DNA from: Candidatus Tanganyikabacteria bacterium
GTDB lineage: Bacteria > Cyanobacteriota > Sericytochromatia > S15B-MN24 > VGJW01
DNA: 64,000 bases
Assembly (NCBI GenBank): GCA_016867265.1
Contig: VGJW01000007.1
Coordinates: forward strand, 62,001 to 126,000
Reading direction: 5' to 3'
The notes below the pieces were generated by a model, which saw only the letters and a list, made by a program, of their open reading frames with translations, did not search any database and was not told where the DNA came from. Below, in pieces: positions 26,685 to 34,730 of the stretch. The translations under genes and the position numbers were made by a program. The stretch's first letter is position 1. Each line of letters begins with the position of its first letter.

Positions 26685-27748
26685 GGCCCCCGCGCAAGAC
26701 CCGCATCAAGGGCACGCAACCCGGTGCGCCGACGCCCTCGGATGCCGGCCCCTTCGAGGCGATGCTGGCGCCGTTGCTCGGTCCCGCGACAGCCCCGAAG
26801 GCTCCCCTGCAACCGACGGAGGCTGTGGCGCCAGACGGCTCGATCGTGCCGGGTCCCGCCCCTTTCACGGCGCCCTTGCCGCTCTCGATTCCCGGACCGC
26901 TGCCCCCGCCACCGGAGCCACCCCGGCTCCGAACACCCGCGGATACGCTGCGCGAGGTCCTGCTGGCGGTGCAGTTCTTCACGCGGATCCCGATCACGGG
27001 CCGATTGGCCGACTGGGTCGGCTTCAGTCCGGCGATGCTTCGTGCCAGCGCGGCCCACTTTCCCGCGATCGGGCTCATGATCGGCGGCCTCGCCGCCCTC
27101 GTGCAGCTCGGGATCATGCTCGGCATGCCGGCCGGACCGATGCGCCCCCTGCTGGCAGCCGTCCTGGGCACGCTGGCGACGGTGTGGGCGACGGGAGCCT
27201 TCCACGAGGACGGGATGGCCGATACGGCCGACGGTCTGGGCGGCAGCATGGATCGCGACCGCGCCCTCGAGATCATGAAGGACTCGCGGGTTGGTACCTA
27301 CGGCAGCATCGCGCTCTGGCTGACACTCGCCACCAAGGTGGTGACGCTGGCCATGCTGGGCGCGGAAAGCCTGGGCGCCATGTTGGCCGCAGGCCTCGCG
27401 GCACATGGTGTCTCGCGCCTGCTGCCGCTGGGGCTGGTGGCCTCGATGCGTCATGTCGGGGACACGGCCACCTCCAAGGCCAAGCCGCTCGCGGATGCCA
27501 TCGGGATGGAAGGCCTCGTCATCGCGGCGCTGTGGACGTTGCCTGCCCTCTTGCCGCTGTCCTCGCTGGCCGGATCGACCGTGCTGGCCGCGGCCCTGCT
27601 GGCAGCCTTCCTCGCCGCATATGCCGCGTGGCGCCTGTTCCGCAGGCGGTTGGGCGGCTTCACGGGGGATAGTCTGGGCGCGGCCCAGCAGGGCAGCGAA
27701 GTCGCGTTCCTGCTGGGCGCGGCCTTCGCCATTGGCCAAGGCCTGTGA
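26681..27748 (+). CDS. cobS: Adenosylcobinamide-GDP ribazoletransferase with an unusual N-terminal extension
   Basis: A 355-residue membrane enzyme that joins adenosylcobinamide-GDP and alpha-ribazole. The family core begins near residue 90 (VQFFTRIPITG) and contains the metal/substrate motif FHEDGMADTADGLGG, then KDSRVGTYGSIAL, and several membrane helices. The first 85 residues are Pro/Ala/Thr-rich, low in complexity and not part of the family, which is usually near 250 residues. The GTG at 26681 overlaps the cobT stop; the extension is in frame with no stop or alternative start near the core, so it appears genuine. Confidence 0.93.
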   Translation: MRPPRKTRIKGTQPGAPTPSDAGPFEAMLAPLLGPATAPKAPLQPTEAVAPDGSIVPGPAPFTAPLPLSIPGPLPPPPEPPRLRTPADTLREVLLAVQFFTRIPITGRLADWVGFSPAMLRASAAHFPAIGLMIGGLAALVQLGIMLGMPAGPMRPLLAAVLGTLATVWATGAFHEDGMADTADGLGGSMDRDRALEIMKDSRVGTYGSIALWLTLATKVVTLAMLGAESLGAMLAAGLAAHGVSRLLPLGLVASMRHVGDTATSKAKPLADAIGMEGLVIAALWTLPALLPLSSLAGSTVLAAALLAAFLAAYAAWRLFRRRLGGFTGDSLGAAQQGSEVAFLLGAAFAIGQGL

Positions 27749-28395
27749 CGACGACGGGTCCGGCCTTCGGTACCGTGCGGCCCCTGCGGGTCTTGCGCCA
27801 TGCGCGAGTCAAGGTGGCTCGGGGCATCTGCTACGGGCTGCAGGACGTCCCTTTCAGCCGGACCCACACCGCCCAGGTGGCCGCAGCCTTCGTTGACGCC
27901 CTCGACGGGCGCGTACCCGCCCGAGCACGGATATCCCCGCGCACCCGATGCCTCGCGCTCTGGCAGGCGGTGGCCGGCCAACTGAGGCGGGACGAGGCCG
28001 GCCACGCACCGGACGGCAGCCGCATCGCCGTCTCGATTGACTCAAGAATCGGGGAGATGGACTTCGGTGCTTGGGAGGGGCTGGCCTGGGGGCATATCCC
28101 CGAAGCCCAGATGACGGGCTGGACGGACCGCTTTCTGGACTATCCGTGCGGCGGTGGCGAATCGGTAAGACGGTTTCTGAGCCGGATGCTCGAGGCGTGG
28201 CAAGAGGATGCCGAAAGTCCGGCGGGCATCATCTGGGTCGCTCACGCGGGCATCCTGCGCGGGCTCGAGGTACTCGAGGCGAACGGCTGGAAGGTCCCGG
28301 ACCAGTTGGCAGCGTCCGACTGGCCACGGCGCAGCCTCGACTTCGGAGCCTGGGAGGACTATCCCCTCGGCATCGGCATCGGGGCCCGGGCCTGA
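27745..28395 (+). CDS. cobC: Histidine phosphatase family protein, likely alpha-ribazole phosphatase
   Basis: A 216-residue phosphoglycerate-mutase-fold protein. The catalytic RHG motif appears as VLRHARVK (Gly replaced by Ala), followed by CYGLQDVPFS, the conserved Glu region MDFGAWEGLAWGHIP and the second catalytic His in WVAHAGILRGL. The GTG start overlaps the cobS stop. Position at the end of the B12 operon supports dephosphorylation of alpha-ribazole-phosphate or of adenosylcobalamin-phosphate. CobU/CobP is not in the window. Confidence 0.88.
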   Translation: MTTTGPAFGTVRPLRVLRHARVKVARGICYGLQDVPFSRTHTAQVAAAFVDALDGRVPARARISPRTRCLALWQAVAGQLRRDEAGHAPDGSRIAVSIDSRIGEMDFGAWEGLAWGHIPEAQMTGWTDRFLDYPCGGGESVRRFLSRMLEAWQEDAESPAGIIWVAHAGILRGLEVLEANGWKVPDQLAASDWPRRSLDFGAWEDYPLGIGIGARA

Positions 28396-28405
28396 GGGCT
28401 CGGCG

Positions 28406-29128
28406 TCAAGGACGGGCCCACGGCGGCTCCCCCACGGCGACGAACACGTCCGCCAGGTCCTGGTCATCGCGCAGCAGATTCTCGAGCTCGTCCTCGACCG
28501 TCAACACATGCAGGCGCGGATGGTCGTCCATGGCGATCGACTCTCCCCAGACCGGCGTCGCGGCCTGCCCGCCCTTGTAGGACAGCACCTCATGCCGACC
28601 CCGGGCATCCAGGCGCCCCGTGGCCACCATCACGTGCGCTCCGCCATCCAGGGAGACCAAGGCCCCCGGTGGCCAAGCCGCCCCCCCGAGACGTACACCG
28701 GAACCCTCGAGGATGACGGGGACCCTTTGGTGCCCGTGGGGCAGCATGACCCTGCGGAAGCCCTCCGGATCGCCGACAGGCACACGCGCCATCAAGGCTC
28801 GGGCCGCCTGGTCCGTCACGAGGCCGGCACGAATGGCGGCACGAAAGACCAGGCTGTAGCAATGGTCGGTGTCGTCGCGCCAATCGGGGTGATGGCCGGC
28901 CACGTACCGCGGCAGGCTGGCGGGATCGTCGATCCACGGACGCATGGCGGCGAGCAGACGCACGCCTGGCGACACGCCGGAACGGACCAGCCGATCAGCC
29001 GAAGGGCGCAGAGGTTCCGGACGGGCAGACGGGCCGAGCCGCGCCGGCAGCCCCGCGGCCGGTGCTGGGCGACCGATGGGGCCGTCAGGCAATCGGGGCA
29101 TGATGCCGGAGTCATCGGCGGGAACCAC
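28406..29128 (-). CDS. Hypothetical protein, possible NlpC/CHAP-like hydrolase fold
   Basis: A 240-residue protein without signal peptide. A central Cys in DDTDHCYSLVFRAAIRAG, a later PGALVSLDGGAHVMVATG with His, and VLSYKGG recall the Cys-His order of NlpC/P60 or CHAP cysteine hydrolases, but the match is loose. The N-terminal 50 residues are Pro/Arg-rich and look disordered. The GTG at 29128 is used here; an ATG at 29101 is an alternative. It converges with cobC across a ten-base gap and follows the repeat protein gene on the same strand. Confidence 0.55.
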   Translation of the reverse strand: MVPADDSGIMPRLPDGPIGRPAPAAGLPARLGPSARPEPLRPSADRLVRSGVSPGVRLLAAMRPWIDDPASLPRYVAGHHPDWRDDTDHCYSLVFRAAIRAGLVTDQAARALMARVPVGDPEGFRRVMLPHGHQRVPVILEGSGVRLGGAAWPPGALVSLDGGAHVMVATGRLDARGRHEVLSYKGGQAATPVWGESIAMDDHPRLHVLTVEDELENLLRDDQDLADVFVAVGEPPWARP

Positions 29129-29156
29129 GCCCTACTTGCGCGTTTCCGATACCCGG

Positions 29157-31187
29157 CTAACCGACGATCAAGGCCTTGTTGAGGCGCTCGCGCAACTCGA
29201 GGGTCGTCAGCTCCTTGCCATCCTGACGCGGGCTGGCGGCCTCTCGGCCGACCTGCTGGAGCAACTCGAGCGCAGGCGGGCCGAGCTCCCTGCGCTGCAC
29301 GGCCCGCAGAGCATCGTCCACGACGGCAATCCGGGCCTGCTGAGCCAGACGCCACGCCCGGAACGCTTGCGGGGTGACTTCCTTGCCATCCGCATTTTTC
29401 CTGCCGACGGACGCTGCGCGAGCGTCGATTTCGGCCCGCAGGTCCTCGCGGGCCGAAGACAGGGCCAAGGTCGTGGCCCCCGCAAGGCGCTGCTGGTTGA
29501 CGGCCTCGGGCGCATTGGGCTGGGCCTGACGCCCACGGACCACCGCCTGCGACAGGGCGGCCTGGACCTCCTGGGGCGTCATCTCCCGGGCGTCACTCGT
29601 TCGGGTCAGCATGCCGGCGATGCGCTGGGCATCTTCCGGGCGCAGATCGCCTCGCCGCAAAAGATCCTGCGCCTGCTTCAGCAACCCGAGGCGCATCTCC
29701 TGAGCGCGGCTCCACGCGGCAAATTCCCCGGGCGTGAAAGCCTTGCCATCCGCAACCTTGCGCCCGACGGAGGCTGCCTTCGCCTCGATTTCCGAACGGA
29801 TGTCCTCGATGTCGGAACCGATCCGGAGGGCCGCGGAGGCAACGGCCCCGGCCTCGGCGACGGGTACCCGGCGACGCGCGGCATAGGCCACCTCGGCCAG
29901 CACAGCCTCCATCTCCTGGGGCGTACGCTCGAGACCCATGCCGTCCGGACGTGCCTGGCCCGTAAAGGCCTCCTGCAGGCGGGCGATGGCGTCAGGGGCC
30001 AGATCGCCATGCTCGAGCAGGCGCAGGCCTTCCTCGACCTGGCGCAGGGCCGTGGTGCGCGCCAGGACGAAGGCCTGATGCTCCTGAGGCGTATATTCCT
30101 TGCCCTCGGCGTCCGTCCGACCGACCTGTGCGGCCCTGTTGGCCAGATCCGCACGAATATCCTCGCGCAGCGAAGCGAGGTCCAGCGTCGCCGAGACCAG
30201 AGCGGCCTGATGCTCGCGAGCAGGCGCGTCCAAGGGCTGGGGGCGATCGCGTTCGAAGGCCGTGCCGACCATCTTGGCCCGGAGCTCCTGCGGGGTATAG
30301 CCGGCCGCCCCGGTGTTCATGTCCGAGAACATCCGCGACAGTTCCTGGGCCGACTCGACGGAAAGCTTGCCGGAACCAAGCAGCTTGAGGGCCTTGTCGG
30401 CGGCCTTCATCATCTCCTCACGGCCCTTGCGGTAGGCGACGAACTCGCGGCCCGTGAGGGCCTGGCCATCGGCCGCGGGACGGCCAACCATGGCGCGCTT
30501 CTCGGCGATGTCGGCGGCCCAGTCCTGCCTTGCCGTGGAAACGGCGAGGGTTGCAGCCACCGTGGCCTCGCGCCGGGCCGCCTGCGCCGCATCATGGGGT
30601 TCGGGGTTCGCGTTCAGGAAGGCGCAGTCGGCCAAGGCCGCGTGGACCTCCTGCGGCGTGCGCTCCAGGCCTTCGGGGCCGGCCGCCGGTGCCAACAGCT
30701 GCTCGAGACGCTGGGCCTGCGCAGGGGCCATGTTGCCGGCCTTGAGCATGCCGAGGCCGCGATCGAACAACTCCATTCGGGTCCGGACACTGGTGGCATA
30801 GGCCCGGAATTCGCCGGAGGTCATGGCAGCCCCCGGGGCCATGGCTTGCCGCTGAACGCGCCGGAGATCGTCCGTCAGCCTTTGCTTCTCGGTGCCGATC
30901 GCGTGGGCCGCATCGACCGTGGCCTTGTGTGCGGCAACCGCATCGGGGCCCACAGGACGTCCGTTGACCGCTATCCAGGACCGGCTTGCGGCCGAGGCCG
31001 CCAAGGGGCCATAGCCCGGGAATGGCGGCGGCGCTGCCGCCGGCCGGAGTGCCTCCTGGGCACCGAGACTCAACCGGTCCGTCTCGAGGCTGCGCTTGAC
31101 TTGGCCCACGCCGGCGGCCTGACCCGACGCACCCGCGCGAAGCGGGCCCGTCACGACCGAAGGGAATCCAAGCCTGCGGATGTCCAT
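29157..31187 (-). CDS. Repeat protein with five ~115-residue units, unrecognised
   Basis: A 676-residue protein. The start at 31187 is set by GGAGG six bases upstream. After about 90 Pro/Ala-rich residues come five divergent repeats of roughly 115 residues. Each has a conserved core VGRxxADGKxxTxxEFxA (for example VGRKVADGKAFTPGEF and VGRTDAEGKEYTPQEH), a helical run ending LLxxGxLxPxxAxRLxxM, and a hinge RTPQEVxAAL. Helix content is high, with heptad-like spacing. No signal peptide or membrane segment is seen. I do not recognise the family; a structural or scaffold role is only a guess. Confidence 0.75.
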   Translation of the reverse strand: MDIRRLGFPSVVTGPLRAGASGQAAGVGQVKRSLETDRLSLGAQEALRPAAAPPPFPGYGPLAASAASRSWIAVNGRPVGPDAVAAHKATVDAAHAIGTEKQRLTDDLRRVQRQAMAPGAAMTSGEFRAYATSVRTRMELFDRGLGMLKAGNMAPAQAQRLEQLLAPAAGPEGLERTPQEVHAALADCAFLNANPEPHDAAQAARREATVAATLAVSTARQDWAADIAEKRAMVGRPAADGQALTGREFVAYRKGREEMMKAADKALKLLGSGKLSVESAQELSRMFSDMNTGAAGYTPQELRAKMVGTAFERDRPQPLDAPAREHQAALVSATLDLASLREDIRADLANRAAQVGRTDAEGKEYTPQEHQAFVLARTTALRQVEEGLRLLEHGDLAPDAIARLQEAFTGQARPDGMGLERTPQEMEAVLAEVAYAARRRVPVAEAGAVASAALRIGSDIEDIRSEIEAKAASVGRKVADGKAFTPGEFAAWSRAQEMRLGLLKQAQDLLRRGDLRPEDAQRIAGMLTRTSDAREMTPQEVQAALSQAVVRGRQAQPNAPEAVNQQRLAGATTLALSSAREDLRAEIDARAASVGRKNADGKEVTPQAFRAWRLAQQARIAVVDDALRAVQRRELGPPALELLQQVGREAASPRQDGKELTTLELRERLNKALIVG

Positions 31188-31332
31188 CAAGAGCCTCCCG
31201 TGCCAAGTAAGACAAAGCATTATCTGGGCAAGCAAGGCTCCGACCGCTCCCGTTTGATGAACATTTCACAGGCGGTCTACCCAAGCAACCCCGGTCGAGC
31301 GGTAGCCAGAGGCAGGGCCTCGCCCCTTGGTG

Positions 31333-31872
31333 CTAGAGCAGCGACTCGATATCCTTGCCCAGGGACCCGGGCTCGGCCGACGACCCGTAGCGGGCTACCA
31401 CCTTGCCCTTGCGGTCGATCAGGAACTTGCCGAAGTTCCAGCTGATGTCCCCGGGCTTGGCCTGCTTGAGCCAAGCATAGAGCGGATGGGTCCCGGACCC
31501 GTTGACCTCGACCTTGGCGAACATCGGGAAAGTCACGCCGTACTCCCGCGAGCAGAACTTGGCAATCTCTCCGGAAGTGCCGGGCTCCTGTCCCCCGAAC
31601 TGATTGCAGGGGAAGCCGAGGACGGCAAGGCCCTTGGCGCCGTAGCGCTGGTGCAGCTGCTGCAGACCCTCGTACTGGGGTGTGTAGCCACACTGGCTGG
31701 CCGTGTTGACGATCAGCAGCACCTTGCCCTGCCAGGCAGCAAGCGTCGTCGCCTTGCCGGCGATCGTCTTCACCGGGATATCCCACGGCGCACCGGCTCC
31801 TGCCGCCCAAGCCGGAGCTGTGCCCATCAGGGCCATGACGGAAAAGGCGGCAAGGCAGGACGTACGGATCAT
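31333..31872 (-). CDS. Exported glutathione peroxidase-family thiol peroxidase
   Basis: A 179-residue peroxidase of the Gpx fold with a signal peptide (MIRTSCLAAFSVMALMGTAPAWA), so it acts in the periplasm. The peroxidatic Cys is in NTASQCGYTPQYEGL, followed by the FPCNQFGGQEPG segment with the catalytic Gln and the WNFGKFLIDRKG segment with Trp and Asn. Cys is used at the position where animal enzymes carry selenocysteine. AGGAG lies eight bases before the ATG. It is divergent from ahpC across an AT-rich 165-base region, suggesting shared peroxide-responsive control. Confidence 0.94.
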   Translation of the reverse strand: MIRTSCLAAFSVMALMGTAPAWAAGAGAPWDIPVKTIAGKATTLAAWQGKVLLIVNTASQCGYTPQYEGLQQLHQRYGAKGLAVLGFPCNQFGGQEPGTSGEIAKFCSREYGVTFPMFAKVEVNGSGTHPLYAWLKQAKPGDISWNFGKFLIDRKGKVVARYGSSAEPGSLGKDIESLL

Positions 31873-31976
31873 TGGGCAGGCTCCTCGAATCGGGTTGAAT
31901 GTCTAAATCATGTATACCACCAGACGCCCCGAAACACATCCTGTCCAGCATAGAGGCGCGCACCGATAAACTAAAT

Positions 31977-31991
31977 ATAGCAATAGGCTAT
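31977..31991. promoter_or_regulatory. Inverted repeat in the gpx/ahpC divergent promoter region
   Basis: ATAGC - aatag - GCTAT, a 15-base inverted repeat in an AT-rich stretch that stands out in this GC-rich DNA. Its position between two peroxide-detoxifying genes suggests an operator, or part of a -10 region. The regulator is not known. Confidence 0.35.
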
Positions 31992-32091
31992 CCAAATGCG
32001 TGAAGCCATATCCTGGACAGGGCGTCCTCTACGCGGGATGTGGGAGCCGGGGTCACGTGCATCCCTAGCCCCTCTCCACAAGGAGTCCCGC

Positions 32092-32652
32092 ATCGACATC
32101 AATCAACACCTGCCCGAGTTCAGGGCCGAGGCCTATCATCAAGGCACCCTCCGCACCTTCACCCACGAGGACCTGCTCGGCCGCTGGGCCGTGCTTTTCT
32201 TCTTTCCTGCCGACTTCACATTCGTCTGCCCGACGGAACTGGCCGATCTGGGCGAACGGCATGCCGAGTTGCAGGCGATGGGGGTTGAGGTCTTCAGCGT
32301 CAGCACGGACAAGCACTTCACCCACACGGCCTGGCACGCCACGTCGCTCAGCATTGGCAAGCTGACCTACCCGATGCTGGCCGACCCCGCTGGCCATCTC
32401 TCACGTGCCTTCGGAGTCCACGTCGCGGAAACGGGCCTCGCACGGCGCGGCACGTTCGTCATCAACCCCGAGGGCCTCGTGAAGATCATCGAGGTCACGG
32501 ACGACGGCATCGGGCGCAACGCGAGCGAACTCGTCCGCAAGATCCAGGCCGCGCAATTCGTGGCCGAAAATCCGGGCGAGGCCTGTCCCGCCCACTGGAC
32601 GCCCGGGGCCATCTCGCTGAAGCCCGAACCTGACCTGGTCGGCAAGCTCTAG
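32092..32652 (+). CDS. ahpC: Peroxiredoxin AhpC, apparently starting at ATC
   Basis: A typical 2-Cys peroxiredoxin that reduces peroxides with electrons from a disulfide reductase. The peroxidatic Cys is in FPADFTFVCPTELADL and the resolving Cys in EACPAHWTPG. Family alignment places the N-terminus at IDINQHLPEF (others have MSLINTQV or similar). AAGGAG ends exactly six bases before that ATC codon (32092-32094), the normal site for a start. The only in-frame standard starts upstream are ATG 32038 and ATG 31996, which would add 18 or 32 unlike residues. So either ATC is used, or one base (ATG to ATC) is wrong, or the longer form is made. Confidence 0.93.
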   Translation: MDINQHLPEFRAEAYHQGTLRTFTHEDLLGRWAVLFFFPADFTFVCPTELADLGERHAELQAMGVEVFSVSTDKHFTHTAWHATSLSIGKLTYPMLADPAGHLSRAFGVHVAETGLARRGTFVINPEGLVKIIEVTDDGIGRNASELVRKIQAAQFVAENPGEACPAHWTPGAISLKPEPDLVGKL

Positions 32653-32721
32653 CAACCCGTATCCACCCTCCGCACGTCTACGCCCTCCGCACGGTCCACG
32701 GCAACGCCTGTCCGGCGACAA

Positions 32722-32736
32722 CCCCGGTTTCCGGGG
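32722..32736. terminator. GC hairpin after ahpC
   Basis: CCCCGG - TTT - CCGGGG, a perfect 6-base-pair stem 70 bases after the ahpC stop. No T-tract follows, so termination is a guess from position. Confidence 0.4.
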
Positions 32737-32748
32737 CATGGACCATGC
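32736..32748. promoter_or_regulatory. Perfect palindrome before the CDF transporter
   Basis: GCATGG - A - CCATGC, 36 bases before the CDF start and directly adjoining the ahpC hairpin. It could be an operator for a metal-responsive regulator. The gap also holds two copies of CCCTCCGCACG at about 32670-32700. Confidence 0.3.
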
Positions 32749-32784
32749 AGGATCCGGCGGCAGGGCCGGACGCGCCGACCAGAC

Positions 32785-33501
32785 ATGAACCCACAGGACA
32801 TCCTGACGCAGCCCCCCGCCCCCCTGGAAGCGGATGACTCGGGCTGCCACGACCACGCTTGCCATCCGGCCCTGTCGTCGGGACACACGGTCCGACAAGA
32901 TGCCCTCGTCCGCGCCTTGCGGCTCGAGTACCTGACAGTCGGCTGGAATCTGCTCGAGGGCGCGCTGGCCGTCGCGGCGGCCCTGGCCGCAGGCAGTGTG
33001 GCCATCATGGGCTTTGGCATCGACAGCTTCGTCGAGTGTGCCTCGGCCCTTATCATGATTGGCCGCCTGCGTGCCGAGCGTGAGGGCAACCTCGACGCCC
33101 ATGCCCTCGAGGCCCTCGAGCACCGCGCGCGACGCCTCATCGCCGCGTCGCTCCTCGCCCTGTCGGCCTATGTGGCCATCGATGCCCTGCAGACGCTTCA
33201 GGCCGGGAAACATCCCGAGTTCAGTGCGCCGGGCGTCGGGCTGCTGCTGGTATCCATCGCCCTGATGCTGTGGCTGGCCAAGGCCAAGCGGCGCCTGGCA
33301 GCCGAGTTGGGCAGCGGAGCTCTGGAAGCGGATGCCGTCCAGACCACGGCCTGTTTCTGGCTGTCCGTCGCCGCGCTCGCGGGCGTGGGCCTGAACGGGC
33401 TGCTGGGCTGGTGGTGGGCCGATCCGGCAGCCGCCCTTGTCATCGCCGGACTTGTCGCCTACGAAGGCCGGGAAGCTTGGCGCGGCAAGGACTGCTGCTG
33501 A
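32785..33501 (+). CDS. Cation diffusion facilitator-like transporter
   Basis: A 238-residue membrane protein with about six hydrophobic segments. Family marks are the second-helix metal site in MGFGIDSFVECASALIM (D and E in place of the usual HxxxD) and the fifth-helix EADAVQTTACFWLS. The short N-terminal cytoplasmic part has CHDHACHP, a metal-binding cluster, and the C-terminus ends DCC. The cytoplasmic C-terminal domain of classic CDF proteins is missing, as in TMEM163-like forms. It likely exports a divalent metal. Its neighbours on the left are peroxide-defence genes. Confidence 0.75.
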   Translation: MNPQDILTQPPAPLEADDSGCHDHACHPALSSGHTVRQDALVRALRLEYLTVGWNLLEGALAVAAALAAGSVAIMGFGIDSFVECASALIMIGRLRAEREGNLDAHALEALEHRARRLIAASLLALSAYVAIDALQTLQAGKHPEFSAPGVGLLLVSIALMLWLAKAKRRLAAELGSGALEADAVQTTACFWLSVAALAGVGLNGLLGWWWADPAAALVIAGLVAYEGREAWRGKDCC

Positions 33502-33513
33502 CCCGGCCGGCCG

Positions 33514-34698
33514 TCACGCCGGGGCGACGGCGCCAGCGCCAGGTCCGGCCGGCCCGGGCATGACGGCGTCCTGCAAGATGTCCTTCATGCGACGGGCCAC
33601 GCGCAACACGCGTTCGGCCTTCTCTTCCGTCACGGCGGCCACCTTGCGGGCATCCGCGGCGATGCTGCGGGCCAGCTCACGGGAAACCGGGCCGGGGTCG
33701 CGAGCCAGGTCCTGCGCACGGTGGGCGACATGGCCCGCAAGGCCCACCGCAGCCTTGCCGCCCGACACCAGTGCCTCGTGGTTCTCGGTTCCGAACTGGA
33801 TCAAGTCGAAGCCCAGCGCCGCCGTCTTGAGACCGACGGCCCAGACCTGGCCTCCGGGTACCAGCATCAGCGCATGACCCGATATGGAAACGGCATGTCG
33901 GGCAATGGCCGCGACCTTGCCCACGGAAAAACCCTCGTCGCCAATTTCGGAAGCCAGGCGCGACAGGCCCACACCATCCGCCGCCATGCCCGCGATGGGA
34001 TTCAGGCGTGCCACGACGGCCGAGCCCACGCCGGCAAGCCGCAAGGCCGCGCTGGCACCGGTCAGGGCATCGAGCGCCCCTCCCCCGAGCCGATCCCACG
34101 TGGCCTTTTGTGTCAGAAGGTCGGGTTCCCTCACCACATCGGCCATGACCCGCCCCAGATGCACGGCCCCGACCCCACCCCGGACCACGTCGAGCGTCGC
34201 AGTGACACGGCCCAGCCGGCTCAGGGCGTCGGGTGCGGTCAAGCCGGGCCGGTAGGCCGCACCCTGTTCGCGGGCAGCCTGCAGCTCCGACAAGTGTTTG
34301 CGCAGGTCCTTCTGGCCCGCCAGCAAATCCTTGCCGCTCTGGACCCCACTCGTCGCGGCCTCGACGGCACTGGCCAGATCGGCGAGGCGTGCGCTTTCCG
34401 TCAGGCCCGCCCATGCCGCCACGGCCGAAGCACCCATGCCTGCGGCGACCAAACCGGAACCCGACTCGCGCACGGCCTCGATGGCCTCGACCTTTTCCTT
34501 GAGCAACTTGGCGCCATCGGCCGTCAGGGTCACCAAGTCTTCCTGGGCGGCAGCCTCCGCCGAGAGTTTCAACTGGTCGGCCGGCATGCGCGACGCCGTC
34601 CCGGTGTCCCCGCCGACACCCGACATCGGCGTCGGGAGCGGCGCGGACACCGCGCTCATCCTGCCTGTCACGCGCTGGGTCATAAGCCTACCAGCCAT
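33514..34698 (-). CDS. Hypothetical Ala-rich protein
   Basis: A 394-residue protein, unrecognised. It contains Ala/Gly-rich hydrophobic stretches (VAAGMGASAVAAWAG, HALMLVPGGQVWAVGLKTAALG) that could be membrane-active helices. A charged helical C-terminus (SIAADARKVAAVTEEKAERVLRV) is followed by a Pro/Gly tail. No signal peptide. In-frame ATGs at 34698, 34683 and 34659 compete; GGTAGG upstream slightly favours 34683. It converges with the CDF gene across 12 bases. Confidence 0.6.
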   Translation of the reverse strand: MAGRLMTQRVTGRMSAVSAPLPTPMSGVGGDTGTASRMPADQLKLSAEAAAQEDLVTLTADGAKLLKEKVEAIEAVRESGSGLVAAGMGASAVAAWAGLTESARLADLASAVEAATSGVQSGKDLLAGQKDLRKHLSELQAAREQGAAYRPGLTAPDALSRLGRVTATLDVVRGGVGAVHLGRVMADVVREPDLLTQKATWDRLGGGALDALTGASAALRLAGVGSAVVARLNPIAGMAADGVGLSRLASEIGDEGFSVGKVAAIARHAVSISGHALMLVPGGQVWAVGLKTAALGFDLIQFGTENHEALVSGGKAAVGLAGHVAHRAQDLARDPGPVSRELARSIAADARKVAAVTEEKAERVLRVARRMKDILQDAVMPGPAGPGAGAVAPA

Positions 34699-34730
34699 GG
34701 GATACCCGGTAGCAGGGAGAGCCTATCCGA

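Noticed and set aside
31333-31872. Glutathione peroxidase as a second selenoprotein
   Set aside because: The active-site codon is an ordinary Cys (ASQCGYT); no in-frame TGA.
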